Assembly (NCBI GenBank): GCA_035772785.1
Contig: JAOCPU010000083.1
Coordinates: 26,158 to 90,157 of the forward strand
Source of the DNA: Phlebiopsis flavidoalba
Lineage: Eukaryota; Basidiomycota; Agaricomycetes; Polyporales; Phanerochaetaceae
Direction: 5' to 3'
Length of the DNA: 64,000 nucleotides
Position numbers and translations under genes: made by a program. Of this stretch, positions 33,996-44,440 are shown piece by piece. The notes below the pieces were generated by a model. It was not told the origin of the DNA and searched no databases. It saw only the letters and a list, made by a program, of their open reading frames with translations. Within the stretch, counting starts at the first letter, position 1; every line of letters begins with the position of its first letter.

Positions 33996-36900
33996 ATGCA
34001 GGATGAGCTTAATAAACGTCGCCGCTGTCCAAGAAAGTTTGGCCAAGTCTGCCTCACGCAATTTCCCCTTGCTGAATCTCCTTTCACGCAAAGAGGTCTC
34101 CTTGCTTCAATACGTATCCCTGCAAGCTTCTCTACTGGACAAAATCCTACTTGGTGCTCTGAAGCAAAACGAAGACGCAGTCTGTCTTCTCAAATTAAGA
34201 GTCTTGAAACGAGACTGTCCTCCATGCTGGACTCAAGCTTCCGTCGATTTCTTTCTCACGAAGGACGGAATCCTACGAATCCTCTCGCTGAAGGTCTTGA
34301 CATATCCGAAGACAATCAAAGCAGCTTATCAAACAACGGCGACTTAGTCTCCCGCCCCAACAACCTGAACCCTAAAAGTATCCTCTAGGCTGGAAAGCCT
34401 TCGAACGCAGTCCCTCTGCGGACAAGTCAAAACAAGGAGAAACGAGATCTTCAACAAGATTGAGGGTATCGTCGAAGCTATTAAGGCTGCATCTGACTCG
34501 ACAGCGAAGATTACCCTTGACGTCATGTGCAATCCATGGACCGTGTTCCCCATCCCAACTACACGCGACAACAACACGAAACCCGACTGCTACGGTGTCC
34601 TGCGGACGATCGACATAGAGCAGAGAAAAACTGTCAAAGGGACACCGGAAGCCGTATTGGTTCAAAATCGGTGTACCGGGCGGGCGAGTTTTAAGAAGGA
34701 GACGGAAGGATGAAGTTCAGGTGAGTCCCTTTGACCAAACAAATTTATGCATTCACAGCATACGATCAATCGGCAATTCGCGGCCATTCTGATTCTTTTC
34801 TTCCACGTGGACTTGCTAGAATTGGACTCAAATTCTATGGTCCCTGAACTACATTATGTGCAAGATGACCCATGCAAGACGTTTTGTTGTTTGCATTCAC
34901 CGAAATCGAAGACGCCAACATGCGAAAGATCTGGGTCGCTAGCCGCTCCGACGTACTTACTTGTGTATCACTTCCGTTCAACTTCATTGAGGTGATATAG
35001 CATCATTTTTTGTCCATTTTTCCAAATTCGGGACTCATATGCCCCTAGCGATACCGATCAAAACACGATCGAGTTCTTTCTACGAATTGTGTACGCCAAC
35101 GAAGACCAGCTCGGGTGGGACCCACAAACGACCATCGAGCGGCTCCCCAGAGCAAGTCCGAGCGAGCCATTCCAGTACAACATCAAGTGCTCGGACGCTA
35201 CAGTACAGGACGGTTCGACTTATCTCCGACCTCGGCGCAGAGGCTCTCCGTGGCCGCGGCACTCGCGTATGGGAAGTCCGCAAGGTCGACGACGAACGAC
35301 AACGTAGACTCGAAGTCTTTAGTACTCAAGGATGCGTGGGTGGACTCAGACCGCCAGCGGGAGCATATCATCCTTGAAAAGTTCGCGAGGCGGCCACCGA
35401 GAAGGGACTCCTAGAGGGTTTCGAGCGACACTTCATGAAAGTTTTTTTGAAGATCAGGGGCTGCCGCGGCGATGTCCGTATTGGCGAAAACGTCGACCAT
35501 ACACATGACCTTATCCTACGAGGACGCTCGCGAGACGAGGGATCCAAGGGACACTTGAATGTTCGGGTCGTACCAACGGCCCAAGCCGAGTCAAGCTCCG
35601 ACGCGCAACCGTCGGCGTCATCGTGAACAATCAGTCCAAAATCTCAGGCGCAGTCTGGACCGACAGGGGTGAAGAAACTACCCGGGGACGCAGCTAAGAA
35701 AGTGCTTCAGTATCATGCGAAGGTTCACTATCGTATCGTTTTTCGAGGAACTTGGATGCACCATTGCCGAGATGAACACGCTCTCTCCGGCTCGCTTGAA
35801 GCCCTGGTCGATGCGGTAAAAGGTGAGAGTATACTCTATCTGCGTACAGTGTCATTGGGCTTAAGTATCGGACAGGCTTGGTAGATACTTCACCAATGCG
35901 GCTGGGGTACATCGTGACATCAGCACCGAGCAATATTCTCGTGGTCAACAGGGAGTGGGAAAGCTCTCCCGATCTCGATATACGCTAAAACGGGAGGATG
36001 ATCTTGAGCAACACGGACTAATCGTACGGTGCGCATGGAACAGAATTTGCTCTAGACAATTGTCATGTGCGGAGACTGATTCTCGAAGGCGCATAGGGCA
36101 CCCCGGGACTTTATGGCCACGCTGAAGTACAAAATCAACGTTACATTTACAGGACCCGATCGCCTCGAAGGGAAAATGAATCGCCTCAAGGGGGAAAGGG
36201 GCGGAAACCTCGCGTACCGGCACTCCAGTGACCCTTATTGCTCCCATCCGACAATACAAGAGCACAAGAAAAGGCAGTAGGTAGGACACCTTCGGAGACA
36301 TTGCTAAATGTCCGAGCGGATGAGTGGGTGCGCACAGCCTCAAGCGGGTTTCCCTCGTTTCCGACACGTTCGACCGTCGTCAACGCCGTGTCCAACGCCC
36401 TGGCGATGCAAAAACCTTACGATGCGAAGGGAATTCAGACACAAAAACCCCTACACGACTTGGAATCCGTCTTGTAGGGTAGCAGTATGGGCTTCTCAGT
36501 GTGCTCAAAAACACGAAAATCGGCTGAAGAACTCTGGGACGAAGGACTGGATTATGCACTTAGAAGACCAAGGGCCCGTCGCATATACAATCTCTTTCCG
36601 CGACTATAGGCATACCGAATGGTAGTGATCAGTGGGGAGGACGATTTTCTCGAAAGCTTCGAAACACGTTTATACTTCATCAAGTCGGGGCCGTTGCGGA
36701 CGAACTGAACGTTTTCAGTGCACTACCTTCACCAGCAGTCTACTATACTCCGGCGGTAAAAGGTGTGCGCTTCACATCACGCCACAGTCGCAGCCGGGAA
36801 ATCCATTCGCCACCATGTGCGGGGCTTTGTACGATCCCTGGTATCGGCTCTCAACGGAGGGCGTTTTATATTTGAGAGAGCTTTTTCAATTGATCTGCAA

Positions 36901-37125
36901 ATCGACGAGCCCTTCTGGAACGCAGAAGTGCACGAGCGCGGGCCCAATGCCAAAGTGCGAAGTGGTCCAGAGCAAAACAGCCTCTCATGCGCTAAGCGGA
37001 AGCGCACCGTTCCGAAGTCCGCGAATATGGAAACGCAGGGACACAGCGACAAAACGTCAAAGGATTGGAGTAGCCCTATAACCGGACGCCCGCAAGACTC
37101 GACATCGATGACTAGATCAGGCTAA
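33996..37125 (+). pseudogene. FunK1-type protein kinase, copy 4
   Basis: Close relative of copy 1 at DNA level (for example 34553-34620 against 9600-9665) but with more frame damage. It keeps an N-terminal exon that copy 1 lacks, ending with PLAEGLDIS, which joins the region shared with copy 1. Markers: TLDVMCNPW (34518), DCYGVLRTID (34584), MRKIWVASRSDVL (34920), LPFNFIE before an intron at about 34991, QLGWDPQTTIERLPRAS (35110), RGRGTRVWEVRKV (35260), HTHDLILRGRSRDEGS (35495) and VHYRIVF (35720). The catalytic segment is broken: the DNA for GWGTSxHRDIST is shifted and leads into NILVV and WESSPDL. The C-terminal lobe carries EDFLESFE-like text, CGALYDPWYRLSTEGVLYLREL (36818) and a tail with TKRQRIG near 37055. 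The reading ends at 37125. Not expected to be catalytically active as read. Confidence 0.75.
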
Positions 37126-37937
37126 GCAACAGCCGCAGGAGGAAGTAGATGCCGTTGTGACGGTGTAGCTGCCCCCTAGCCCAATCCTCCGTAGTGTTAG
37201 AACCACGCTCTTGAACGAACGTTTTTTTTCTTGACGTCTATCAGTATAAATCTCTGTATATATCTTGTGCACAATCAATACACGCGAACTCAGTGTACGA
37301 CTCAAACTCAGATAACTGGTTGGAGCTAATTCAATCGACGCCTCAAACCTTCCATGAGGGGGAGCTATGTCGAGAACAACTACGCATCGCTGTAGGATGG
37401 GCACAGAGAAAGAGGAAGCGTTCTAGGTCGCGCCATCAAAACAGGGTTGAAAGAACCGCATAGTACTTAGGGGGAGTCATGGTGTCCGCTTGGTTGCTAT
37501 TATGGAATAACTGAGCGCATATTTCTACAGACATTAAGTCGGTCATATAGCATGAGCCCGCTCGGAGATGAACGCAACGCGCAGGTTATGGGCCAGCCTT
37601 TCGAGTATGGGTATCGAATTTTACGGTCTTTGACTGGAGGACTTACTCAACACAAACATGTTGTCTCGTCGTTGTATGGAGCGAGGGTTCAACATTTAGT
37701 CCCAGCCGCAGGCAAGTCGTAAGAGCGAGTGTCAGAAACATGTATTTTGATCAAGACAAGAGCATTCAAAGATAACTAGTGTGCGCGTAGTTGTAATGTA
37801 ACGATCCCCCATCGTGATCTCCCGAGTATGTCGACGGTCTATACTCACACTTTACAAGCTATTACTCAAGTCATCGCATAACGTACGCGTATAACGTGAT
37901 CTTGTACTCTCTCCCTGAACTCATCGTACCCTGACCT
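37126..37937. other. FunK1 copy 4 3' flank and spacer
   Basis: 37130-37330 resembles the 3' flank of copy 5 (45480-45640), with TTTTTCTTGACGTCTATCAGTA against TTTTTCTCGATGTCTCTGTATCAGTA, so it is probably the shared 3' untranslated region. The remainder shows no gene. Confidence 0.4.
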
Positions 37938-37961
37938 TCAGGGGGTGAATTCACCCCCTGA
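37938..37961. repeat. Perfect 24-base palindrome
   Basis: The sequence reads TCAGGGGGTGAA followed by its exact reverse complement. It lies at the 3' end of the minus-strand APQ12-like gene, where the related copy at 61.4 kb has a different ending. Confidence 0.85.
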
Positions 37962-38686
37962 CGGTTTTTGTTGAATTTGCCAGCTACACTCTTCACCGCC
38001 TACCCACCGCCAGCGCTCTCGATGGCCCACCGAGCCAAGCAGTCTCCTGATGACCTTCTACACCCATTCCCACCAGTCATCCCCTCCGCCTAGACGATGC
38101 GCCTTTTCGCGTTGTACTGTAATTCGCAGGGTTTGTCCCATGCGTTGTACACCTTCGGGGCGGAACTCCTTCTTCTGCGCCTTTGAGCGCGTCCGGCCGC
38201 CCCCGCGGCCTGTACGCGTCCTGCGACCAGCTTGGCCCTGCTGGTCCGGGTTGAACATGCCATTATGAGCATGCCACCGAGCGTAGGCAGAAGACCGCCA
38301 CCAAAGTTCGCCAGGCCGCCGCCTGCGCCGTCGACGTTCGCGTTGGCAAGGAAGTAGCCCGCGGCGGCGCCGAGGGTAGAGAGGATGAAGCCCCATTTGA
38401 CGAAACGCAAATGCGGTGCGGATCATCCAGCCCGTCGTGCGGTAGAAAGCTCACGAGGGCGAGATACGCGGCGAGAAGAGTTATGAGCGGCTGGTAGGAC
38501 CTGCTGCACATCGAGTTAGAAGGGCGAGTTGGAGAGTAGGGTGCGGACAAGGACGAAGAGCGAGGAGCCTAGTGAGTATGTATGTGTGAGGAGTGTCTCG
38601 GCAATATCGTATAGCTGAGGCGGAAGGTGTGCAGAGAGGTAGTCGAGCAGTGGGTTAAACAGCTCTGGAAGTCCTGCGTTCTCCAT
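37938..38686 (-). CDS. APQ12-like small membrane protein, copy 1
   Basis: From ATG 38686 the protein reads MENAGLPELFNPLLDYLSAH and PQLYDIAETLLTHTYSLGSSL. Two hydrophobic helices follow, about LITLLAAYLALVSF (residues 65-85) and FVKWGFILSTLGAAAGYFLA (95-120), then a glycine-rich linker, LLPTLGGML, FNPDQQGQAGRRTRTG and YNAWDKPCELQYN. This architecture resembles fungal APQ12-type proteins, which act in the nuclear envelope in nuclear pore assembly and lipid balance; the assignment is from memory of the pattern and only moderately firm. Frame changes occur around 38525, 38450 and 38265. The C-terminal end runs into a perfect palindrome at 37938-37961, so the original terminus is probably lost. 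A third copy at 61376 confirms the reading. Confidence 0.5.
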
Positions 38687-38744
38687 GGTTCGTGGCCGTC
38701 AACGTGTAAGTCTGGCGTCCTGAACGACCTTTGTTGAACTCGCC

Positions 38745-39256
38745 GGCTACACCCCGACTTTCGACGCCGCGCCCACCGAGCCGAGCATGTCGCCAGTGAC
38801 CTTCTTACATGCTCCCACCGTCACATCCTTCGCCTTGGTGATTACTCCTGTTTGGCACTGTACCACACCACACCGCGGTGTTTGTCCCACGAGTCGTGCG
38901 CCTTCGGGCAGTCCTTCTTCGCGTCTTTTGAGCGCGCTCGGCCCGCCGACGCCTGTATGCGTACTGCGAGAGCTTGGTCCTTCTAGTCGAGATCAAATGG
39001 GTTGGCACGGAAGTAGCCCGTGGCAGCACCGAGGGTGGGGAGAATGAAGCCCCGCTTGGCCCGGACAAATGCGAACGTGGTGCTAATCGTTGAGCCCGTC
39101 GTACGGTAGAACCTCACGAGTGCGAGATGCGTGGCGAGCAGGTTCATGAATGTTGGTGGGTCCTGCGGCGCATCAAGTTGACAGCGCGAGCTGGAAAGCA
39201 GAATTCATAAGGGTGAAGAGCTCGCTGAGTATGCGTGTGTGAGGAGTGTCACGGCG
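38745..39256 (-). pseudogene. APQ12-like membrane protein, copy 2, truncated
   Basis: Tandem neighbour of copy 1 in the same orientation. It begins in the middle of the first conserved segment (the DNA for TLLTHAYS near 39235). It keeps the region for the second helix and ATGYFRANP near 39005, then the part where the other copies have YDSWDK (near 38895), and a C-terminal remnant GEFNKG near 38735. Parts of the glycine-rich linker are deleted and no frame continues through. The first 25 codons present at 38686 and 61376 are absent. Confidence 0.45.
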
Positions 39257-39422
39257 ACGCGACGGTCTCGTGGAAGGCGGGAGAAATGAGTCGCTTTCTC
39301 GAGAGACGTTTGACCTGTAGCCATGTCCGGTTGTGTTTTCGGAACGCGACTAGACAACCCTTTTGCCCGCTGAGTGAGTAATCGCGGTCGCGCGCGCTCA
39401 AAATGTTGACACATGCGATCAC

Positions 39423-39430
39423 AGATTGTA
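39423..39430. repeat. Target-site duplication, left
   Basis: AGATTGTA, identical to 42199-42206. Unoccupied counterparts AGATTGCA and AGATTGCC exist at 9261 and 33784 in the flanks of FunK1 copies 1 and 4. Confidence 0.9.
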
Positions 39431-42198
39431 CACCTCAACCTCGTTGTTATGATGGCCATCAAACCTGTCATGCGCCCCCCGTATGACGGGTTTGTTCGCG
39501 CCTGAAACCTCGGATTCCCTCACACTGCGTGTTAAACAACGCACTACAGGTAATTCCATCCCTTGCAAGTCTTTTATCCTCGTCGCCGGCCGTCTCCGAC
39601 GCTTGATCAGGGCGCTGACCAGGGCGCTGACTGGGCGCAAGGGCGCTGTCCCTCCCATCAAACGGCGATTGTCGCGCCGTCCCCTACCTTTCTGGGCGTC
39701 GGCAGCGTCTCCGCATCGCTCCTCGCTGTCTGATCGAGCTCCGCCGTTGGTCTCCCGCGCACCCCTGTCACTATCTCAACTGTCCCGCCACCGTTTTTCG
39801 CTTCATTTTTTGGTATTTATGTTAGCACTGATTTGAATAGAACAGGAGAAGGTAGATAGAGGGTGGGAGAGAAGAGGAACGCAGAGAGACGGCGAGGACG
39901 GTGAGGAGAGGTCAAGGGATCGCCGGGCGCTGATGCGCTGCGGATGCTGCGCCCACAAGTTCCAGCGCCTCGCGTCATCCGCCCTGCGATATGATGACAT
40001 CATCCCTCCCTCCACGCCATTCTGGCCGCCTTTCCTCAAGTCCCGCCGAGTTTATTACCTAAATAGATATCTTGTGATATGTTATATATGATTGTTAGAA
40101 GTATAAATGTGAGATAAATAGTCCTTCCCACCGCTTGATTGTGACAATAAGTGATAATATACCATTGACTGATGTATCTTGAGCATTATTTTCGCTCTGG
40201 TGTGTTTCCATTGCATGAATGAGCGTTCATTACGCTGCAGTTACGCTAAATACTACCTTATACAGTACATAGAAGAGCTAATACTCTTTAAAGTCGCTAG
40301 AAGCATGTGAGACAGCCCTGTGAGCATGCCTGAGAATGAGTGTCCAGGAACAGCACCTACAGTGGTCCCTGCGTTTCGTTTATTGTGCCATAGTATGTAC
40401 TAGATAGTAGGAGTGTAATTGATAGCATATTGGGGTGTGGAATCAATTCTACACACTTCAGGAGCGGTCACATTATGGGTATAACATGTTGGATTTTCGC
40501 TCAATTAAACGGGTATTGATGCTCTTATATACCTGATATCACGTCCCCCTTGATTTGCAGTATTGTAGGACTCTGTGGTACCACCCCGATGGCTGCACTT
40601 TCCTCCGATCTCCAGAGCGCTTAGCGCGGGAAAGCGTCGAAATTGTCAGGAACACCGTGAAGACATTAGATTTAGGCAAAGATAATGTCATTTTCGGAAT
40701 CCGCGACCACAAAAACCCCCAAGATCAAGTTCTGGATGTCCCAATCATCCTGCAAGCCGCACTTTTTGTGCATGAGGAAGTCCCGAAAGTGGGTAGGAGG
40801 GCACACATAAACACTACCTACAATCCGAGCAAGATCATGCACACACCATGGTTTGTAGGAGATGATTGGGACATCCAAAACTCAGTCCTGGGGGTTTTTC
40901 TTGGTCGCTGATTCCGAATAAAATAGTATCTTTGCGTGAATCTAACGTCTTCATGTCATACCTGACGATTTCGACGTTTTCCCGCGCTAAGCGCCCTAGG
41001 GGATCGGACAAAGGTGCAGGCATCGGGGTGGCAGCACAAAGCTCTGTGATAGTGTGCATTAGAGGGACGTTATATCTAGTGTAATTGGAGCATGACTACA
41101 TGATCAAATGAGCGAAAATCGAACATGTTATGCCCATAATGTGACCGCTCCTGAAGTGTGTAGAATTGATTCCACATCCCAATATGCTGTTAATTACACT
41201 CCTACTATATATAGTACATGCTATGGTAGAATAAGCGAAAGGCAGGGACTACTGTAGGTGCTGTTCCTGGACCTTCCTTTTCAGTCATGTTCACACAGCT
41301 GCCTCACTTGCTTCGGGCGGTCTAAGCGGTAGTAGCTCTCCCATATGCTATATACAGCAGTATATACACTATTCATAATCAACAGCTGCGGAATATACAG
41401 AAGGGGGATACATTATAAATGAGAGAATGTTAAAAAAGCGTCAGCCAAGGGATTATAAACCAGTTTTTATCACAATTAAGCGGCGGGAAGGGCTATTTAT
41501 GTCATGTTTATATTTCAAGCTACCATACAACATAGTATTTAAACACCTCCTAGCATCATAGAATGAGCGGGGACCGTAAGAGAGAGCGGCCAGAACAACG
41601 GGGAGGGTTGCGATTATGTCATCATATCGCAGGGCGGATGACGCGAGGCGCTGGGACTTGTGGCGCAACGGCGCATCAGCGCCGGGCGCTCCCGCGTTCC
41701 TCCCTCTCGCCGTCCCTCTCGCCGTCCTCTTCGTCCCTTATCGTCCCTCCCCTCTCTCGCCCTCTAGGCACCCTCTAGTACCCCTCCTAGGGTGGTATCA
41801 GCATAAATGTCAAGAAATGAAGCGAAACGGTGGCGGGACAGTGGAGATAGCGACAGGGTGCGCGGGGAGACAACGGCGGAGCTCGATCAGACAGCGAGGA
41901 GCGATGCGGAGACGCTGCCGACGCCCAGAAAGGTAGGGGACGGCGCGACATCGCCGTTTGATGGGCAGGGACAGCGCCCTTGCGCCCAGTCAGACGCCCT
42001 GGTCAGCGCCCCTGATCAAGCGTCGGAGACGGCCGGCGACGAGGATAAAAGACTTGCAAGGGGATGGAATTACCTGTAGTGCGTTGTTTAACAAGCAACA
42101 CGCAGTGTGAGGGAATCCGAGGTTTCAGGCGAACAAACCCGTCATACGGGGGGGCGCATGACAGGCTTGATGGCCATCATAACAACGAGGTTGAGGTG
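39431..42198. mobile_element. Palindromic (foldback-type) DNA element, non-autonomous
   Basis: The element starts CACCTCAACCTCGTTGTTAT and ends with its exact reverse complement; the outer 32 bases are a perfect inverted repeat. Beyond that the two halves stay complementary, with scattered substitutions and small indels, all the way to a dyad near 40805, leaving at most a few tens of unpaired bases. Examples: 39640-39740 pairs with 41880-41990, 40440-40500 with 41105-41165, and 40735-40760 with 40860-40885. An identical 8-base duplication flanks it. Open frames in both arms (40555-40911 plus; 40835-41059 minus) are mirror images of each other, so they are not independent genes; no transposase is recognisable. 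An 8-base duplication fits hAT, P or KDZ/Zisupton-like transposition, but class cannot be fixed from this. The arms have drifted apart, so the insertion is not very recent. It sits in the 5' flank of FunK1 copy 5. Confidence 0.9.
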
Positions 42199-42206
42199 AG
42201 ATTGTA
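42199..42206. repeat. Target-site duplication, right
   Basis: AGATTGTA directly after the inverted terminus. The following bases TCGTGATCG match CCGTGATCG after the empty site at 9261-9268, confirming the boundary. Confidence 0.9.
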
Positions 42207-43869
42207 TCGTGATCGCATTGTGTCAACCGCATTTGGAAGGCAAGTTCAATCTTCCTCTCTCTCTTCCACATTCTCCCTTCGGCCACCCTTACTGCTTCCT
42301 ACACGTTTGCATCCGCACACGCTGCATAATCAATCACTCCTGGGTCTGTAGTGATAGGATGGAGAGTGTGTGCCCAATCTCTCACATCTCGCATCAACAG
42401 TACGCTCACGAAATCCCGCTCGCTCAGCTTCTTCTGATTTTTTGTCAAAACTGAACTCCCTCTGACTCAGGAGACCTCTCACGAAGGGCCTTCCTCTTCT
42501 GGGGTGCTGACATTTCCAGCCGTGGGAGGTAGTGCGCTGCAAGATCTCGATGAGGCCGTCGTGCAGCTTCCCGTCGATTTTTTCACGGGTGACACCGGTA
42601 TCCTACCTCCTCTCCACCACGCACACTGAACATCCAGAGAACAATCAAGTTATTGAAGGAGGAAGACACTCTATCTTGCAAGCTTGAAATCTCTCTCAAT
42701 CCCAACAACCCCCGACCCCCAGCCCAAACATAGAAGCCCCAAACTCCTCACCCTGGCGGTGGGGCCCCTAAGTTGCCCCGCGATCCTTCTGAACCTGGTG
42801 TAGACAAGAATGGTGTCTTCCTAGGGATTGGAGTCATTTGTGGGCTCAGTTATAAAAGCATATCGACCACAAATGACACCAAGCCCACTCTCGATTTCTC
42901 ATGCAACCCTGACTGGATACCCGTCGCCAGTACGCGTGACTCCAACGAGACCCACCCCCCCGACTACTACGGTGTACTGAGCGTGCCCCCCGAACCAGCT
43001 GAGACCTCCGATGGCCATGAGAAGCCGTATTGGCACAACATTGGTGTACTGGGCGAGTTCAAGAAGAAGGCATCACACGACGTCGAGGTGAGTGTACTCC
43101 ACGGATCGCTATCTGGGGCTCGTGGGGGAATTTATGGCCTTTCTAATTGTTTTATTCTTCAGAACTGGGCCCAGACATTATGTTCGCTGAGATATATCAT
43201 GCAGGAAGATCCCCGAAGACGTTTTGGTGTTCGCATTCAGTATCGAAGACACCACCATGCGGATTTGGTCGCAAGTCGGTCCGATGTACTTGTGTCACTC
43301 CCGTTCAATTTCATCGAGGTAAGAGTACATTGTATTTACCTTGCATCCTTCTCTTCTTGCTAACATGTACATAGCGATACGACTACACGATCGAGTTTTT
43401 TCCTCCGACTGATGTACGCCAGCACGAGGCGGAACTCGGATGGGACACCACCATGAGACGTCTGGAGAGACGAGACACGAGCGAGCCATTTCAATACCGT
43501 ATTGAATGCGCCAATGTGGTGTACAAGACGGTGCGTATAATCTCCGACATTGGTGCCGAAACTCTTCGTTAGCCGTGGGACGATTCGCGTCTGGGAGGTA
43601 CGGAAAGTCAACGACGACGGCAGCGAAGATAAAAAAGCCCCCTAGTCTCTCAAGGACAGCCTTGGGTTGACTCCTTTCTCGAAAACGCCGAGCGGAAAAC
43701 GTTATTCTGCAAGCAGCTCCGGGAAGATGCCCGAGAAGCAGGGACTGCCTGTGCTGGAAGGCTTATTTCGAGCGACATTTCATCAAGATGTAGGGCTGCC
43801 GGCGATGTCTACAGCCGGGCGAAAACATCGAACAACCGGAAAGCGCCGAGGATACACCATGGCCACATA

Positions 43870-44440
43870 GGGGGGACTAGATGGAAGATTAGTAAGTGAG
43901 GCAACACATCGCTCCCAAGACGAGGTGGAACCAAGATAGGTAACCTCGAATGTGTCGGGTTAAAGCTCGTTGCATCTTGAGTCTGGGTCACCCGCATAAC
44001 TTGGGGGGGAGTACTTTGGGTGCGGTAGAGCCGATTCCGGGACCCAAACACCAAATGGGTATAACTGAGATCCCACGAAAAATGGGATCTGAGTCACCAT
44101 ACTAGTGTGGCCGGCCAATGAAGTCAGTGGGCAGATCTGGTGTCAAGGCATATTTGGATATTTGAGAAAACCCATGGGTATTCATAGATTTGCTTATATA
44201 ATACTTGTATGCATGGTCCTTTTTAAGTATACAGCCTATGCCATTTATCATATCATATATGTATATAACATGTCATACATACCTCACTACAGGCCATGTC
44301 AGCCTTTATCTTAAGCATTTCTGACAGGTAGAGACCCGTGACCCGGACTCATAAGACTCGGACTCGTTGGGTCACCGGTGGGGGGGATTCTGTGCCCAAA
44401 TACCCGGCGTGGATCTGAGTCAGGCCTTAGGAATGCCACT
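43870..44440. repeat. Unclassified insertion within FunK1 copy 5
   Basis: Copies 1 and 4 run without a gap through this part of the gene, whereas here about 570 bases have no FunK1 similarity. The segment has an AT-rich core (44190-44290, CATATCATATATGTATATAA) between flanks rich in GGGTCACC, GACTCG and GATCTGAGTCA motifs. Ends are approximate, and no clean terminal inverted repeat or target duplication was found, so the element type is open. Confidence 0.45.
44064..44094. repeat. Short hairpin-forming inverted repeat
   Basis: ACTGAGATCCCA and TGGGATCTGAGT pair (11 of 12) around a CGAAAAA loop inside the insertion in FunK1 copy 5. It may be part of the element's structure. Confidence 0.6.

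Noticed and set aside
38050..39070. APQ12-like copies taken as a plus-strand gene
   Set aside because: Plus-strand frames here are shadows; the minus strand reads the same protein as the plus-strand copy at 61376.
40555..41059. Two open frames in the palindromic element taken as genes
   Set aside because: They are reverse complements of each other across the dyad and match no protein family; their openness follows from the inverted repeat.
39431..42198. Palindrome as a foldback chimera made during sequencing
   Set aside because: The arms differ by many substitutions and indels, and an exact 8-base duplication with matching empty sites flanks the element.
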